The notes: generated by a model not told the origin, from the letters alone. A stretch of DNA of 64,000 bases from Ruminococcus bromii (GCF_002834225.1 NZ_NNSR01000072.1:90251-154250), one strand, 5' to 3'. Positions 28,607-38,287 are shown, numbered from the stretch's first letter. Numbers and translations are program-made.

Positions 28607-29545
28607 TTGGAAAATTCAATTAAGGTTGTTTCAATTGTCGGACCTACCGCGTCAGGCAAGACAAAGCTTTCGGTTGAACTTGCAAAGCATTTTAACGGTG
28701 AAATAGTTTCTGCCGACTCAATGCAAATTTACAGCGGTATGCAGATTGCCACAGCCAAACCGACAAAGGCTGAAATGGACGGAGTTCCTCATCATATGAT
28801 GGGCTTTCTCCCGCCTGACAAAACATATTCTGTTGCTTCGTATGTAAATGACGCGTCGAAGTGCATCGCCGATATTCACTCAAGAGGAATGCTTCCGTTT
28901 ATTGTAGGAGGCACAGGACTTTATGTTGATTCTCTTTTGAACAATATTTCTTTTAGCGATGATAAGCGAGATGAAGAGTATTGCTCAAGGCTTCGTAAAA
29001 TCGGAGAAGAAGACGGAACTGACAGGCTGCTTGATATGCTTTCTGAATTTGACCCTGAATCGGCGCAAAGACTTCGTGGGGGAAGAAATATAAAAAGAAT
29101 AATCCGTGCTATTGAATTTTATAAAACGACAGGCAAAACAATTACGGAACAAATTAAAGAATCGCATAATATTCCGTCACCGTATTCTGCGGTTAAGCTT
29201 GGACTTAACTGTCGTGACAGGCAGGTGCTTTATGACAGAATTAACAGGCGTGTCGATATTATGCTTGATGAAGGATTGCTTGAGGAGGCTCAAAGAGTTA
29301 TCAACTCCGAATTGAGCTATACATCGGTAAAGGCGATAGGCTATAAGGAGCTTATTCCTTATTTTAAGGGCAGCAAAAGCTTAAATGATTGTGTTGAAAA
29401 ATTGAAAATGGAAACCCGCAGATATGCCAAAAGGCAAATTACTTGGTTTAAGCGGGATACAGAGATTAACTGGATTTATATTGATGAATATAATTCATTT
29501 GAAGAAATATACAGCTATGCAAAGGCTGTAATTGAAAGAGGCTGA
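28607..29545 (+). CDS. miaA: tRNA dimethylallyltransferase MiaA
   Basis: Adds the isopentenyl group to A37 of tRNAs, giving the substrate of MiaB. The 312-residue protein has the P-loop GPTASGKTKLS, SADSMQIYSGM and GGTGLYVDSLL. TTG 28607 is used with AGGGTG about 8 bases upstream; a GTG at 28571 lies in frame but deep inside mutL. hfq, usual after miaA in many Firmicutes, is not present here. Confidence 0.96.
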   Translation: MENSIKVVSIVGPTASGKTKLSVELAKHFNGEIVSADSMQIYSGMQIATAKPTKAEMDGVPHHMMGFLPPDKTYSVASYVNDASKCIADIHSRGMLPFIVGGTGLYVDSLLNNISFSDDKRDEEYCSRLRKIGEEDGTDRLLDMLSEFDPESAQRLRGGRNIKRIIRAIEFYKTTGKTITEQIKESHNIPSPYSAVKLGLNCRDRQVLYDRINRRVDIMLDEGLLEEAQRVINSELSYTSVKAIGYKELIPYFKGSKSLNDCVEKLKMETRRYAKRQITWFKRDTEINWIYIDEYNSFEEIYSYAKAVIERG

Positions 29546-29549
29546 CTTT

Positions 29550-30833
29550 ATGGATAAATTGCTTTTCAGACGCATTTTAATGATTGCATTGTCGGTGCTT
29601 GCGGTAGTGTATGCCGCATATTTGCTGATAAGCACAAACTTTAAAATGTATCCGACTGAAAATGCTGTTCAGACAACTGTGTCCGATAAAATATATTCAA
29701 ACGGTTTTATAATTCGAGATGAGAATATAATTAGGAACAATACCCCGGGAGTGCTTTCCTACACTGTACACGACGGTGACGAAGTAAAAGCAGGCGGTGA
29801 GATTGCAAAGACATATGCAAGTGATGATGATGCGGCATCACAGTCAAAAATCAGCGCCCTGCAAGAGCAGCTCACCGATTTGCAGACATTGCAGAAAACA
29901 AGCACCGCCGGAAATATCGGTATTGACACCATAAACAACAATATAAATAATAACATCATTTTACATATAAAAAGTGTCAACGACGGTAATTTGTCTGATA
30001 TTGACGATGTTACAAATGATTTGCTTTACTCAATAAATCAGCGACAAATTTATACCGGAAAGATAACTAATTTTAACGACAGAATATCAGAACTCCAGAG
30101 CGAAATAACAACTCTGGAAAGCAAGGCAGGAAAGTCAACAGGTGCAATAACTACAGAGAAAGCAGGCTACTTTCTCTCACATTGTGACGGCTATGAAAAT
30201 GCTCTTGATTACAATAATCTTGACCGTTTGACTGTTTCTGACCTCGAAAATGTTAAACAGACTAAGGTATCCGATAATGTTGCGGGAAAGGTTGTCAGTG
30301 GGCTAAAATGGTATGTAGCCTGCAAGGTTACTGCCGATGAGGCAACAAGACTTTCTCTTTGGGACGGTTCCGCAACTGTATTGTTTTCCGATGCGTCATC
30401 AGAAAGCATTCCTGCCGTTATCAAAAGAATATATCAGAAAACGAAGAACAGCGACGCACTTCTTATCCTTGAATGTGACTATATGAATTCTGACCTTGCG
30501 CAGGCAAGACAGGAACCCATTGAAATTGGTCTTGGAACTTACACCGGACTTAGAATCAGCAAAAAAGCTATTCATGATGACTATGTAACAAAGACAACTT
30601 ATGACGAAAATGACAACAAACACACTGAACAGGTTAAGGTTCAGGGCGTTTATGTACTTCACGGAAGTGAAGTAAGATTCAGACAGATTTCAATTCTGTA
30701 TGCTGATGATGATTATGTAATATGCGATCCCGATCCGGACAGTAAGGAACTGGTTAACGGCACAACGGTTGAATTGTACGATCGGGTAATTCTTGAGGGA
30801 GATGATTTATATGACGGAAAAGTTATTAACTGA
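29550..30833 (+). CDS. HlyD-like membrane-anchored protein
   Basis: The 427-residue protein has one N-terminal membrane helix (about residues 5-27), a split barrel-sandwich/lipoyl-like domain (GFIIRDENII, TPGVLSYTVHDGDEVKAGGEIAKTYA), a coiled-coil insert (about 90-190) and a beta-barrel part with a conserved tail ending in a GxxVELYDRVILEGDDLYDGKVIN-like strand. It resembles HlyD-family adaptors often placed before yggS and sepF in Clostridia, where no efflux pump is adjacent. Role unknown; a division or envelope role is inference from location. Its 3' end overlaps ylmE by 23 bases. Confidence 0.8.
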   Translation: MDKLLFRRILMIALSVLAVVYAAYLLISTNFKMYPTENAVQTTVSDKIYSNGFIIRDENIIRNNTPGVLSYTVHDGDEVKAGGEIAKTYASDDDAASQSKISALQEQLTDLQTLQKTSTAGNIGIDTINNNINNNIILHIKSVNDGNLSDIDDVTNDLLYSINQRQIYTGKITNFNDRISELQSEITTLESKAGKSTGAITTEKAGYFLSHCDGYENALDYNNLDRLTVSDLENVKQTKVSDNVAGKVVSGLKWYVACKVTADEATRLSLWDGSATVLFSDASSESIPAVIKRIYQKTKNSDALLILECDYMNSDLAQARQEPIEIGLGTYTGLRISKKAIHDDYVTKTTYDENDNKHTEQVKVQGVYVLHGSEVRFRQISILYADDDYVICDPDPDSKELVNGTTVELYDRVILEGDDLYDGKVIN

Positions 30834-31524
30834 TGTTGAATATAATTACAAATACATTGATGAGAGGATTGCAGAGGCGGCTGAAAAATCCGGAAGAAAG
30901 CGTGAAGATATCACATTTCTTGCCGCAACAAAAATGGTTGAGCCTGAGGTTATTAACCACGCAATTTCACTTGGACTTGACCACATAGGTGAAAACAAGG
31001 TTCAGGAGCTTTTGTCAAAGTATGATAAGTATAACCTTGACAACTGTTCTCTTCAGTTTATCGGTCATTTGCAGACAAATAAGGTCAGACAGATTATTGA
31101 TAAAGTCGATCTTATCCAGTCTGTTGATTCGATTAAGCTTGCCGGTGAAATTTCCAAACAGGCGCTTAAAATCAACAGGAAATGCGATGTTCTTGTTGAA
31201 GTTAATATCGGCAGAGAAGAGAATAAGTCAGGGGTAATGCCCGAGCAGCTTGAAGAATTGCTTTGTCAAATTGCCGAGTTGGACGGTGTTTCGGTAAAGG
31301 GACTTATGGCAATCCCCCCAATTTGTGAATCTTCACAGAAAATTTCCGAATTTTTTAATAAAATGCATAATATATTTATTGACATCTCGCAAAAAAAATT
31401 AGATAATATATGTATGAATATTCTTTCAATGGGTATGTCTGCCGATTATTATGAGGCTATACTTGCAGGTGCAAATATGGTCAGGGTAGGATCGGCGTTA
31501 TTCGGTGCAAGGAATTATACATAA
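30811..31524 (+). CDS. ylmE: YggS/YlmE-family PLP homeostasis protein
   Basis: Binds pyridoxal phosphate and balances vitamin B6 and amino-acid pools; no catalytic reaction known. The 237-residue protein has the PLP lysine in FLAATKMVEP, then HIGENKVQEL, FIGHLQTNKVR, LVEVNIGREENKSG and a C-terminal LSMGMSADYYEAI and VRVGSALFG. ATG 30811 has GAGGGAG upstream. The ylmE-sepF pairing matches the Bacillus division cluster. Confidence 0.96.
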   Translation: MTEKLLTDVEYNYKYIDERIAEAAEKSGRKREDITFLAATKMVEPEVINHAISLGLDHIGENKVQELLSKYDKYNLDNCSLQFIGHLQTNKVRQIIDKVDLIQSVDSIKLAGEISKQALKINRKCDVLVEVNIGREENKSGVMPEQLEELLCQIAELDGVSVKGLMAIPPICESSQKISEFFNKMHNIFIDISQKKLDNICMNILSMGMSADYYEAILAGANMVRVGSALFGARNYT

Positions 31525-31542
31525 TTTTAGGAGGACTATATA

Positions 31543-32010
31543 ATGGCTGGTTTTGTAGATAAGTTTAAACGCATGTGGGACGCTCCCGATGATGAGTATG
31601 AGTACGATGAGTACGGTTATGCAGATGAAGGTGCAGAAGAGGACTACAAAGAAGAACCTGTAAGAAACGCTAAAAAAGAAAGAGATCTCGGCGGCGGAAA
31701 CAAGGTTGTTAATATCAATGCTACTACCAACCTTCAGGTAGGCTTGTTCAAACCCGAGCGTTTCGGTGAAGAAACCCGCACAATTGCCGATGAGCTTATG
31801 AAGGCTCACACAGTTGTACTTAATCTTGAAGATACAAATAAGGATATGGCAAGAAGAATCCTTGATTTTCTCAGCGGCGTTGCATATGCCAACCGCGGCA
31901 AAATCAAGCGTGTTGCTACCAATACATATATTATTATTCCGAGCAATGTTGACCTGACAGGCGACGATTTACTCGATGAGCTTGAGAACAACGGTGTTTA
32001 CTTCGGATGA
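31543..32010 (+). CDS. sepF: Cell division protein SepF
   Basis: Bundles FtsZ filaments and tethers them to the membrane. The 155-residue protein has an N-terminal amphipathic stretch (MAGFVDKFKRMW), an acidic linker rich in Asp, Glu and Tyr, and the DUF552 core with LNLEDTNKDMARRILDFLSG. TAGGAGG precedes the ATG. Its 3' end overlaps the next gene by 35 bases. Confidence 0.97.
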   Translation: MAGFVDKFKRMWDAPDDEYEYDEYGYADEGAEEDYKEEPVRNAKKERDLGGGNKVVNINATTNLQVGLFKPERFGEETRTIADELMKAHTVVLNLEDTNKDMARRILDFLSGVAYANRGKIKRVATNTYIIIPSNVDLTGDDLLDELENNGVYFG

Positions 32011-32743
32011 TGATAAACAGCTGGTTGCTCAGCTTAATGACGGTATTGATCTTTGTCTGACAAGGCAGAAGCCCTATTTTATGCCTTTTATGAGTGAAAG
32101 AAAACAGGCTGTGCTTTTTTCTGAGCTTAAAAAAGCTTATTTTGATAACTACCTTTTCTTTGGCGGTTACGGCAATTCGGAAAGGAAAATGCTCGGTTTG
32201 TTTTTTGATGAGCCGTGCGAAGACTGTTTTCCGATATCTGCTGTTGAATTTTCTTTCAGAAAATGCGATAAACTTACCCACCGTGATTTTCTCGGTGCTC
32301 TGATGTCGCTGGGCATTGAAAGGGAAACAGTGGGAGATATTCTTGTTGAGGACGGACGGGCTGTCGTGTTTGTTAAAACAGAATTGTCCGATTATATAAT
32401 GTCGCAGATATCAAAAGTAGGCAGAGTCGGAGTTAAGGTTTCCTGTGCCGATTTGTCAAAACTTCCGCAGGGAAGAGGCTTTGAAGAAAAAACATACATT
32501 GTTTCTTCTTTAAGACTTGACAATATCGTTGCTGCCGTATGCAGGCTGTCGCGGGAAAAGACAAGAACCGTTATTATGGCTGACAGCGTATGCGTTAATT
32601 TTGAAGAAACTAAAAATGTCAGTCTTAACCTTAAGGAAGATGATGTTTTTACAATTCGAGGAAAGGGCAAATTTGTTTTAAAAAGCATTCTTGGTACTAC
32701 AGGAAAAGGTCGAATAAGAATTTCAGTTATTCATTATAAATAA
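31976..32743 (+). CDS. ylmH: S4-domain RNA-binding protein YlmH
   Basis: YlmH is an S4-domain protein of the division cluster, recently linked to rescue of stalled 50S subunits. The product (up to 255 residues) has a family N-terminal domain with GGYGNSERKMLGLF and the S4 domain at about residues 180-250 (VCVNFEETKNVSLNLKEDDVFTIRGKGKF). The start is uncertain: ATG 31976 lies inside sepF with a poor ribosome site, and GTG 31994 is also in frame. ylmG, normally between sepF and ylmH, is missing. Confidence 0.93.
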   Translation: MSLRTTVFTSDDDKQLVAQLNDGIDLCLTRQKPYFMPFMSERKQAVLFSELKKAYFDNYLFFGGYGNSERKMLGLFFDEPCEDCFPISAVEFSFRKCDKLTHRDFLGALMSLGIERETVGDILVEDGRAVVFVKTELSDYIMSQISKVGRVGVKVSCADLSKLPQGRGFEEKTYIVSSLRLDNIVAAVCRLSREKTRTVIMADSVCVNFEETKNVSLNLKEDDVFTIRGKGKFVLKSILGTTGKGRIRISVIHYK

Positions 32744-32756
32744 GGAGTGTAGATAA

Positions 32757-33434
32757 ATGCTTACAATTGATGAAATTAAAAATATAAGCTTCAGAAAAGC
32801 CAACCTCAACAACGGCTACAGAGCTGAAGATGTTGACTCATTCATTGATGAAGTAATTGTTTCATTTGAACAGTTAAAAAAAGAAAAAACTAACCTTGTA
32901 CATAAGATTGATGTTCTTGCTACAAGAGTTGAACAGTACAGAGCAGATGAGGAAACTGTAAGAAACGCCTTGCTTGCTTCACAGAAGGTTGCTGATGCCT
33001 GCATCAGAGAAGCAAAGGAAAAGGCTGCAAAGATTGTTCGTGACGCTGAAACAAAGGCTCAGGCACTTCTTGTAGACGCAAACAATATGACAGCGGCTGA
33101 GAAAGAGCATTATTTGCAGCTTCAGTCAGATGCTGCCGACCTCAGAAATGAGCTTATTTCACTTTACAGTAAGCATATCAAATCAATTGATGATCTTCCG
33201 TCAAGCTCTGATGTTGAAGCGTCAAAAGCAGAGCTTGATAAGAAGTATCCTACCGAGGATATGACAGCTCCTGCTCAGCCTAAGGCTGAAGAGGATGTAA
33301 AAATTGCTGTTCCTTCAGAGATTAAAGCTGAGCCTGTTGAAGAACCTGAAAACGATATTACGGCTCATGCAAAAAGGCAGAGTAAATTCAGTCATCTTAA
33401 GTTTGGCGATAACTATGATGTAACTGCCGACTGA
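32757..33434 (+). CDS. divIVA: DivIVA-domain cell division protein
   Basis: Coiled-coil protein that marks negatively curved membrane at poles and septum. The 225-residue product starts with the DivIVA lipid-binding domain (TIDEIKNISFRKA, GYRAEDVDSFIDEVI), continues as coiled coil to about residue 140, then a Pro/Glu/Ala-rich disordered tail ending FSHLKFGDNYDVTAD. AAGGAG precedes the ATG. It follows ylmH as in Bacillus. Confidence 0.95.
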   Translation: MLTIDEIKNISFRKANLNNGYRAEDVDSFIDEVIVSFEQLKKEKTNLVHKIDVLATRVEQYRADEETVRNALLASQKVADACIREAKEKAAKIVRDAETKAQALLVDANNMTAAEKEHYLQLQSDAADLRNELISLYSKHIKSIDDLPSSSDVEASKAELDKKYPTEDMTAPAQPKAEEDVKIAVPSEIKAEPVEEPENDITAHAKRQSKFSHLKFGDNYDVTAD

Positions 33435-33471
33435 TTTAAATTTAGATTTTAGATATTGGAGAGAATATAAA

Positions 33472-36237
33472 ATGTCCCAAGATTATAATTCAACACTTAA
33501 TCTTCCAAAGACAGATTTCCCTATGAGAGCAGGTCTTCCGAAAAGCGAACCTGTTACACTTCAGAACTGGGAAGACGAAAAGGTTTATGAAAACCTTATG
33601 AAAGCAAACGAGGGCAAGCCTCTGTTCATTCTGCACGACGGTCCTCCGTATGCAAACGGTGATATTCACCTTGGTCACGCACTCAACAAGATTCTCAAAG
33701 ATTTTATTGTGAGATACAAGAATATGGCAGGCTTTAAAGCTCCGTATGTTCCCGGTTGGGATACGCACGGTCTTCCGACAGAGCTTAAAGCCAGAAAGAA
33801 AGCCGGTATCGGTAATTCTGCCGAAATTTCAGTTGTTGAACTTCGTAAGATGTGCGAAGAGTTCGTAAAAGGCTACATTAACGATCAGCGTACACAGTTT
33901 AAAAGACTCGGTGTAATCGGTGAGTGGGATAAGCCTTACATTACTCTTAATCACGAGTTTGAAGCAGAGCAAATCAGAGTATTTGCTGAAATGGCTACAA
34001 AGGGTTATATCTACAAGGGATTGAAGCCTGTTTACTGGTGTCCTGAATGTAAGACTGCTCTTGCAGAAGCTGAAATTGAGTATGCAGAAGATCCTTGCCA
34101 TTCAATCTATGTGAAGTTTAATGTAACCGATGATAAAGGCGTATTCTCAAATATGGGAATTGACCCCTCAAAGGTTAAGTTTGTAATCTGGACAACTACT
34201 ACTTGGACGCTTCCTGCAAATGTCGCAATTTGCGTAGGTCCGAGATTCGAATATTCCGTAATCAAAACAGGCGATGAATACCTTGTAATGGCGTCTGAGC
34301 TTTATAAATCTGCTCTTGATGAAGCAGGCATTACCGATTTTGAAGTTGTTGCAACGGTAAAGGGCAGCGAACTTGAATATATTAAAACTGCCCATCCGTT
34401 CCTCGACAGGGAGTCACTTGTTATCGTTGGTGAGCATGTAACTCTTGAAAGCGGTACAGGTTGTGTACACACAGCTCCCGGACACGGTGTTGACGACTAC
34501 AATGTATGTCAGAATTATCCTGAGATTCCGATTATTTGTCCCGTTGATTCTAACGGTGTTCTTACCGAAGAAGCAGGTCAGTTTGCCGGTCTTACAACTG
34601 ATGAGGCTAACAAAAAAATTGCTGCTTATCTTGAAGAAAACGGTTCTCTCTTTGCGTTAAAGAAAATTGTCCATCAGTATCCTCATTGCTGGAGATGTAA
34701 AACTCCTATCCTTTTCAGAGCAACAGATCAGTGGTTCTGTTCGGTTGACGATTTCAAGGATGAGGCTGTTGACGCTATCAACACTGTTAAGTGGATTCCT
34801 GCATGGGGCAAGGACAGAATTACATCAATGGTAAGAGAAAGAAAGGATTGGTGTATCTCTCGTCAGAGAAAATGGGGTGTCCCGATTCCGATTTTCTTCT
34901 GTAAGGATTGCGGAGAGGCTCTTATTGATAAGGATGCAATGCTTGCTGTTGCGGATTTGTTCGGCAAAGAAGGCTCAAACGCTTGGTACAATCACACAGC
35001 CGCAGAAATTCTTCCTGCCGGTACAAAGTGTAAGAAGTGCGGTTGTACTGAATTTGAAAAAGAAAAAGATATTATGGATGTTTGGTTCGACAGCGGCTCA
35101 TCTCACGCAGCTGTTCTTGAACAGCGTGATAATCTTGAGTCACCTGCAGACCTCTATCTTGAGGGCAACGACCAGTACAGAGGTTGGTTCCAGTCATCAC
35201 TTCTGACTTCTGTTGCCACAAGAGGAAGAGCACCTTATAAGGCTGTTCTTACTCATGGTATGATTCTTGATGATGAGTCAAGAAAGATGAGCAAGTCCCT
35301 TGGCAACGGCATCAGTCCACAGGAGGTTATTCAGCAGTACGGCGCAGATGTTCTTAGACTTTGGGTTGCATCAACCGACTACCAGACTGATGTTCATATT
35401 TCAAAGGATATTCTCAAGCAGATTTCTGAGTCATACAGAAAAATCAGAAATACTGCAAGATATATTCTCGGCAACATTTCAGACTTCAACCCCGATACCG
35501 ATATGGTTGACTTTGAAAAGGTGCTGCCAATTGATAAATGGGCGCTTGCAAAGCTTAATGACCTTATCACAAAGGTTAGAGCTTCATACGATAATTATGA
35601 GTTCCATATTGTATATCACAGCATTCATAACTTCTGTGTTGTTGATATGTCTAACTTCTATCTTGATGTTCTAAAGGACAGACTTTACACAGAAAAAGCA
35701 GACAGCATTTCAAGAAGAGCTGCTCAGACTGTAATTTATGTTATTCTTGACGCAATGACAAGAATGATTGCTCCGCTCCTTGCGTATACTTCAGACGAAA
35801 TCTGGAAGTATATGCCTCACTCATCAAAGGAAAATGCAGAACATGTTATCTTTAATGAGATTCCCGAAAACATCGCTATTGATGTTGACGACAAATTTAT
35901 GGCTTTCTGGGACAAAATTCACGAACTCCGTGACAGTGTTAAAAAGTCGCTTGAAGCTCTTATTAAGGATAAGACGATTAAGAGTTCGCTTGAAGCAAAG
36001 GTAACACTTTGTGCCGGCGGTGAAACACTTGAATTTCTTAAAAAGGCTGAACCTGAGCTTTGTGCCGCATTCATTGTTTCAGAGGTGGAAATCGTTGATA
36101 ACGGCGGTGAGCTTGAAATCAAGCCTGAGAAGGCAGAGGGTGAAAAATGCGAACGCTGTTGGGCTGTCAGTAAGACAGTAGGTCAGTGTGCAGAACATCC
36201 GACAATCTGCTTCCGCTGTGTTCAGAATCTTAAATAA
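33472..36237 (+). CDS. ileS: Isoleucyl-tRNA synthetase
   Basis: Class I synthetase of 921 residues with HIGH-type PPYANGDIHLGHALNK, the CP1 editing domain (TTTTWTLPAN, GTGCVHTAPGHG), KMSKS in SRKMSKSLGNG and a C-terminal zinc site (CERCWAV ... CFRCVQNL). The gap to divIVA is only 37 bases, so there is no T-box. The zinc-containing C-terminus marks the common bacterial form. Confidence 0.98.
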   Translation: MSQDYNSTLNLPKTDFPMRAGLPKSEPVTLQNWEDEKVYENLMKANEGKPLFILHDGPPYANGDIHLGHALNKILKDFIVRYKNMAGFKAPYVPGWDTHGLPTELKARKKAGIGNSAEISVVELRKMCEEFVKGYINDQRTQFKRLGVIGEWDKPYITLNHEFEAEQIRVFAEMATKGYIYKGLKPVYWCPECKTALAEAEIEYAEDPCHSIYVKFNVTDDKGVFSNMGIDPSKVKFVIWTTTTWTLPANVAICVGPRFEYSVIKTGDEYLVMASELYKSALDEAGITDFEVVATVKGSELEYIKTAHPFLDRESLVIVGEHVTLESGTGCVHTAPGHGVDDYNVCQNYPEIPIICPVDSNGVLTEEAGQFAGLTTDEANKKIAAYLEENGSLFALKKIVHQYPHCWRCKTPILFRATDQWFCSVDDFKDEAVDAINTVKWIPAWGKDRITSMVRERKDWCISRQRKWGVPIPIFFCKDCGEALIDKDAMLAVADLFGKEGSNAWYNHTAAEILPAGTKCKKCGCTEFEKEKDIMDVWFDSGSSHAAVLEQRDNLESPADLYLEGNDQYRGWFQSSLLTSVATRGRAPYKAVLTHGMILDDESRKMSKSLGNGISPQEVIQQYGADVLRLWVASTDYQTDVHISKDILKQISESYRKIRNTARYILGNISDFNPDTDMVDFEKVLPIDKWALAKLNDLITKVRASYDNYEFHIVYHSIHNFCVVDMSNFYLDVLKDRLYTEKADSISRRAAQTVIYVILDAMTRMIAPLLAYTSDEIWKYMPHSSKENAEHVIFNEIPENIAIDVDDKFMAFWDKIHELRDSVKKSLEALIKDKTIKSSLEAKVTLCAGGETLEFLKKAEPELCAAFIVSEVEIVDNGGELEIKPEKAEGEKCERCWAVSKTVGQCAEHPTICFRCVQNLK

Positions 36238-36255
36238 AAACAATTGTTATTATAA

Positions 36256-36290
36256 TAAATCGGTGTGACAAAACGCACCGATTTATATTT
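36256..36290 (+). terminator. Possible terminator between ileS and lspA
   Basis: Ten-bp stem TAAATCGGTG/CACCGATTTA with a 10-base loop, followed only by ATATTT. The weak T run suggests partial termination or an mRNA-processing hairpin. Confidence 0.5.
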
Positions 36291-36302
36291 ATGGAGGGTA
36301 AA

Positions 36303-36785
36303 ATGCCTGTAATCGCGCTTATAATCGGTGCACTCTTAGCTGTTGCCGATCAGGTTATCAAATATTTTGTGCTGACTCATCTGCAGCCCGTCGGCTCAGT
36401 AACAGTTATTGACGGCTTGCTTGATTTAAAATATGTTGAAAACAGAGGCGTAGCTTTTGGAATGTTTTCTGATATGAGATGGTTCTTTGTCGTTGTAACG
36501 GCAATTCTTATCGGAATAATTATATTTATTATGTTCAAAAAGAAACCGACAGGCAAGATCTTTTATATTTCGGCTGCACTTATAATCGGAGGCGGAATCG
36601 GAAATTTAATTGACAGAGTTTTTTACGGCTTTGTTGTCGATTATCTCAGTCTTTCATTCTTTCCGCCGGTTTGTAATTTTGCCGATTATTGCATAACTGC
36701 GGGTACAATTTTACTCGTTATTTATGTTCTGTTTTTTTCTAATACTATAAAATCTGAAAAAAGGGTCAGCAAGAGCGATGAATGA
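36303..36785 (+). CDS. lspA: Lipoprotein signal peptidase
   Basis: Membrane aspartic peptidase that cleaves lipoprotein signal peptides, such as that of the TlpA-like protein at 53840. The 160-residue protein has four membrane helices and the catalytic aspartates in GNLIDRVFYGFVVDYL and NFADYCITAG. ATG 36303 has GGAGGG just upstream; an ATG at 36291 overlaps that site. The 3' end overlaps the pseudouridine synthase gene by 8 bases. Confidence 0.96.
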   Translation: MPVIALIIGALLAVADQVIKYFVLTHLQPVGSVTVIDGLLDLKYVENRGVAFGMFSDMRWFFVVVTAILIGIIIFIMFKKKPTGKIFYISAALIIGGGIGNLIDRVFYGFVVDYLSLSFFPPVCNFADYCITAGTILLVIYVLFFSNTIKSEKRVSKSDE

Positions 36786-37698
36786 GTTTAAGTTAAATTG
36801 TGAAACAAGCGGAGCAAGACTTGATAAGTTTATTTCGGACTCAAACATTGATTTGTCACGCTCAGCCGCGGTAAACCTTATTGAGAACGGCGCTGTTCTT
36901 GTAAACGGTTTAATTGTTTCAAAAAAATATAAGCTTTCTCAGGGCGATGTTGTGGTAGTTAATGTTCCTGATCCGATGCCTTATGAGGCTAAAGCGGAAA
37001 ATATTCCTCTTGATATAGTTTATGAAGATGAATACTTGCTTGTTGTGAATAAGCCAAAGGGAATGGTTGTTCATCCTGCCGCCGGAAATTATGACGGTAC
37101 TCTTGTAAATGCTTTGCTTTATCATTGCGGCGACAGCCTTTCGGGAATTAACGGTGTGCTCCGTCCGGGCATTGTTCACCGTATTGACAAGGATACAAGT
37201 GGTCTTTTGATTGTTGCAAAAAATGATTTTGCTCACCGTTCTCTTGCAGAGCAGATTAAAGAACATTCATTTACAAGAGAATATGAATCAATTGTTTTCG
37301 GCAATCTAAAAAATGACAGCGGAACGGTTGACGCTCCAATCGGTAGGAATCCAAAAGACAGAAAGAAAATGTGCGTTACCGAAAAGAACAGCAAAAATGC
37401 CGTTACTCATTATTCGGTGATAACAAGATACAAGGGCTACACACACATAAAATGTAAGCTTGAAACAGGCCGTACTCATCAGATAAGAGTTCATATGGCT
37501 TACATAGGTCATCCCGTATCCGGTGACAAGGTTTATGGCATTAAGAGTGAAAGGGTTGATTTTGAAGGTCAGTGCTTACACGCAAGAAAGATTGGCTTTA
37601 TTCATCCGAAAACAAATGAATACATTGAATTTACCTCTGAGCTGCCTGATTATTTTAAAAAATATCTTACAAAGCTTCAAAACATATCTTTCTGTTGA
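36778..37698 (+). CDS. RluA-family pseudouridine synthase (RluD-like)
   Basis: Converts uridine to pseudouridine in rRNA, probably 23S. The 306-residue protein has an N-terminal S4 domain (RLDKFISDSNIDLSRSAAVNLI) and the catalytic domain with HRIDKDTSGLLIVAK, holding the catalytic Asp, and LETGRTHQIRVHMAYIGHPVSGD. lspA-rluD is a standard Firmicutes pair (lspA-ylyB). Confidence 0.96.
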   Translation: MNEFKLNCETSGARLDKFISDSNIDLSRSAAVNLIENGAVLVNGLIVSKKYKLSQGDVVVVNVPDPMPYEAKAENIPLDIVYEDEYLLVVNKPKGMVVHPAAGNYDGTLVNALLYHCGDSLSGINGVLRPGIVHRIDKDTSGLLIVAKNDFAHRSLAEQIKEHSFTREYESIVFGNLKNDSGTVDAPIGRNPKDRKKMCVTEKNSKNAVTHYSVITRYKGYTHIKCKLETGRTHQIRVHMAYIGHPVSGDKVYGIKSERVDFEGQCLHARKIGFIHPKTNEYIEFTSELPDYFKKYLTKLQNISFC

Positions 37699-37749
37699 TT
37701 TTGCTTTCAAATGTATATTCCGATTTTTTGAACTAAATTTAAAAAACAC

Positions 37750-37778
37750 TTGCATTATGATTCTATATGTGGTATTAT
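37750..37778 (+). promoter_or_regulatory. Sigma-A promoter for rplS
   Basis: TTGCAT (37750-37755), 17-base spacer, TATTAT (37773-37778). Confidence 0.75.
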
Positions 37779-37784
37779 ATTAAA

Positions 37785-37890
37785 GCATTTGAAACCGTCG
37801 TTACTCTCGACGAGGTTCAAATAACGGTTTAACCGTCATTTTGATGTGACAGTCCGCTGCTCAAATGAGTAAGAATGTCGGAAAAATAAG
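37785..37890 (+). promoter_or_regulatory. Structured rplS leader, candidate L19 leader
   Basis: About 110 bases of 5' leader contain three hairpins: ATTTGAA..CC/GG..TTCAAAT (37787-37796 with 37814-37822) capped by GTCG/CGAC; ACGGTT/AACCGT (37824-37829 with 37831-37836); and GACA/TGTC (37848-37851 with 37876-37879) enclosing CTC/GAG. Position and size match the L19 leaders known in low-GC Gram-positives. I cannot confirm the family without a covariance search. Confidence 0.55.
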
Positions 37891-37900
37891 GAGGATAAAA

Positions 37901-38248
37901 ATGGACGCATTAAAGACTATTGCTGCATCAAGCGTGAAGGAAACAACACCTGAATTCAGCGTAGGTGATACTGTTAAGGTATCAGTAAACATTCGTGAAG
38001 GCGAAAGAGAAAGAATCCAGATGTTTGAAGGTACAGTTATTGCCAAAAGAGGCAGTGGCGTAGCTGAAACATTTACTGTAAGAAGAGTAGCTTACGGCGT
38101 TGGTGTTGAAAGAGTATTCCCTCTCCACTCACCCAATGTTAAAGATGTACAGGTTGTTCGTTACGGTAAGGTTCGCAGAAGTAAGCTCTACTATCTCCGT
38201 GACAGAGTTGGTAAGGCTGCTAAGGTTAAAGAGCAGATTCGTAAGTAA
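37901..38248 (+). CDS. rplS: 50S ribosomal protein L19
   Basis: The 115-residue protein sits at the 30S-50S interface. It shows [26 protein letters not shown], then [10 protein letters not shown] and [22 protein letters not shown] lies 6 bases before ATG 37901. It stands apart from rpsP-rimM-trmD, with its own promoter, leader and terminator. Confidence 0.98.
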   Translation: MDALKTIAASSVKETTPEFSVGDTVKVSVNIREGERERIQMFEGTVIAKRGSGVAETFTVRRVAYGVGVERVFPLHSPNVKDVQVVRYGKVRRSKLYYLRDRVGKAAKVKEQIRK

Positions 38249-38258
38249 TTCACGAGTT

Positions 38259-38287
38259 TAAAAGGGACTTTTTAAGTCCCTTTTTTT
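38259..38287 (+). terminator. Intrinsic terminator after rplS
   Basis: AAAGGGACTT/AAGTCCCTTT stem with a 3-base loop, followed by T4. Confidence 0.92.

Noticed and set aside
29546..29549. hfq after miaA
   Set aside because: The next gene is a HlyD-like membrane protein; no Hfq-sized frame with Sm motifs is seen.
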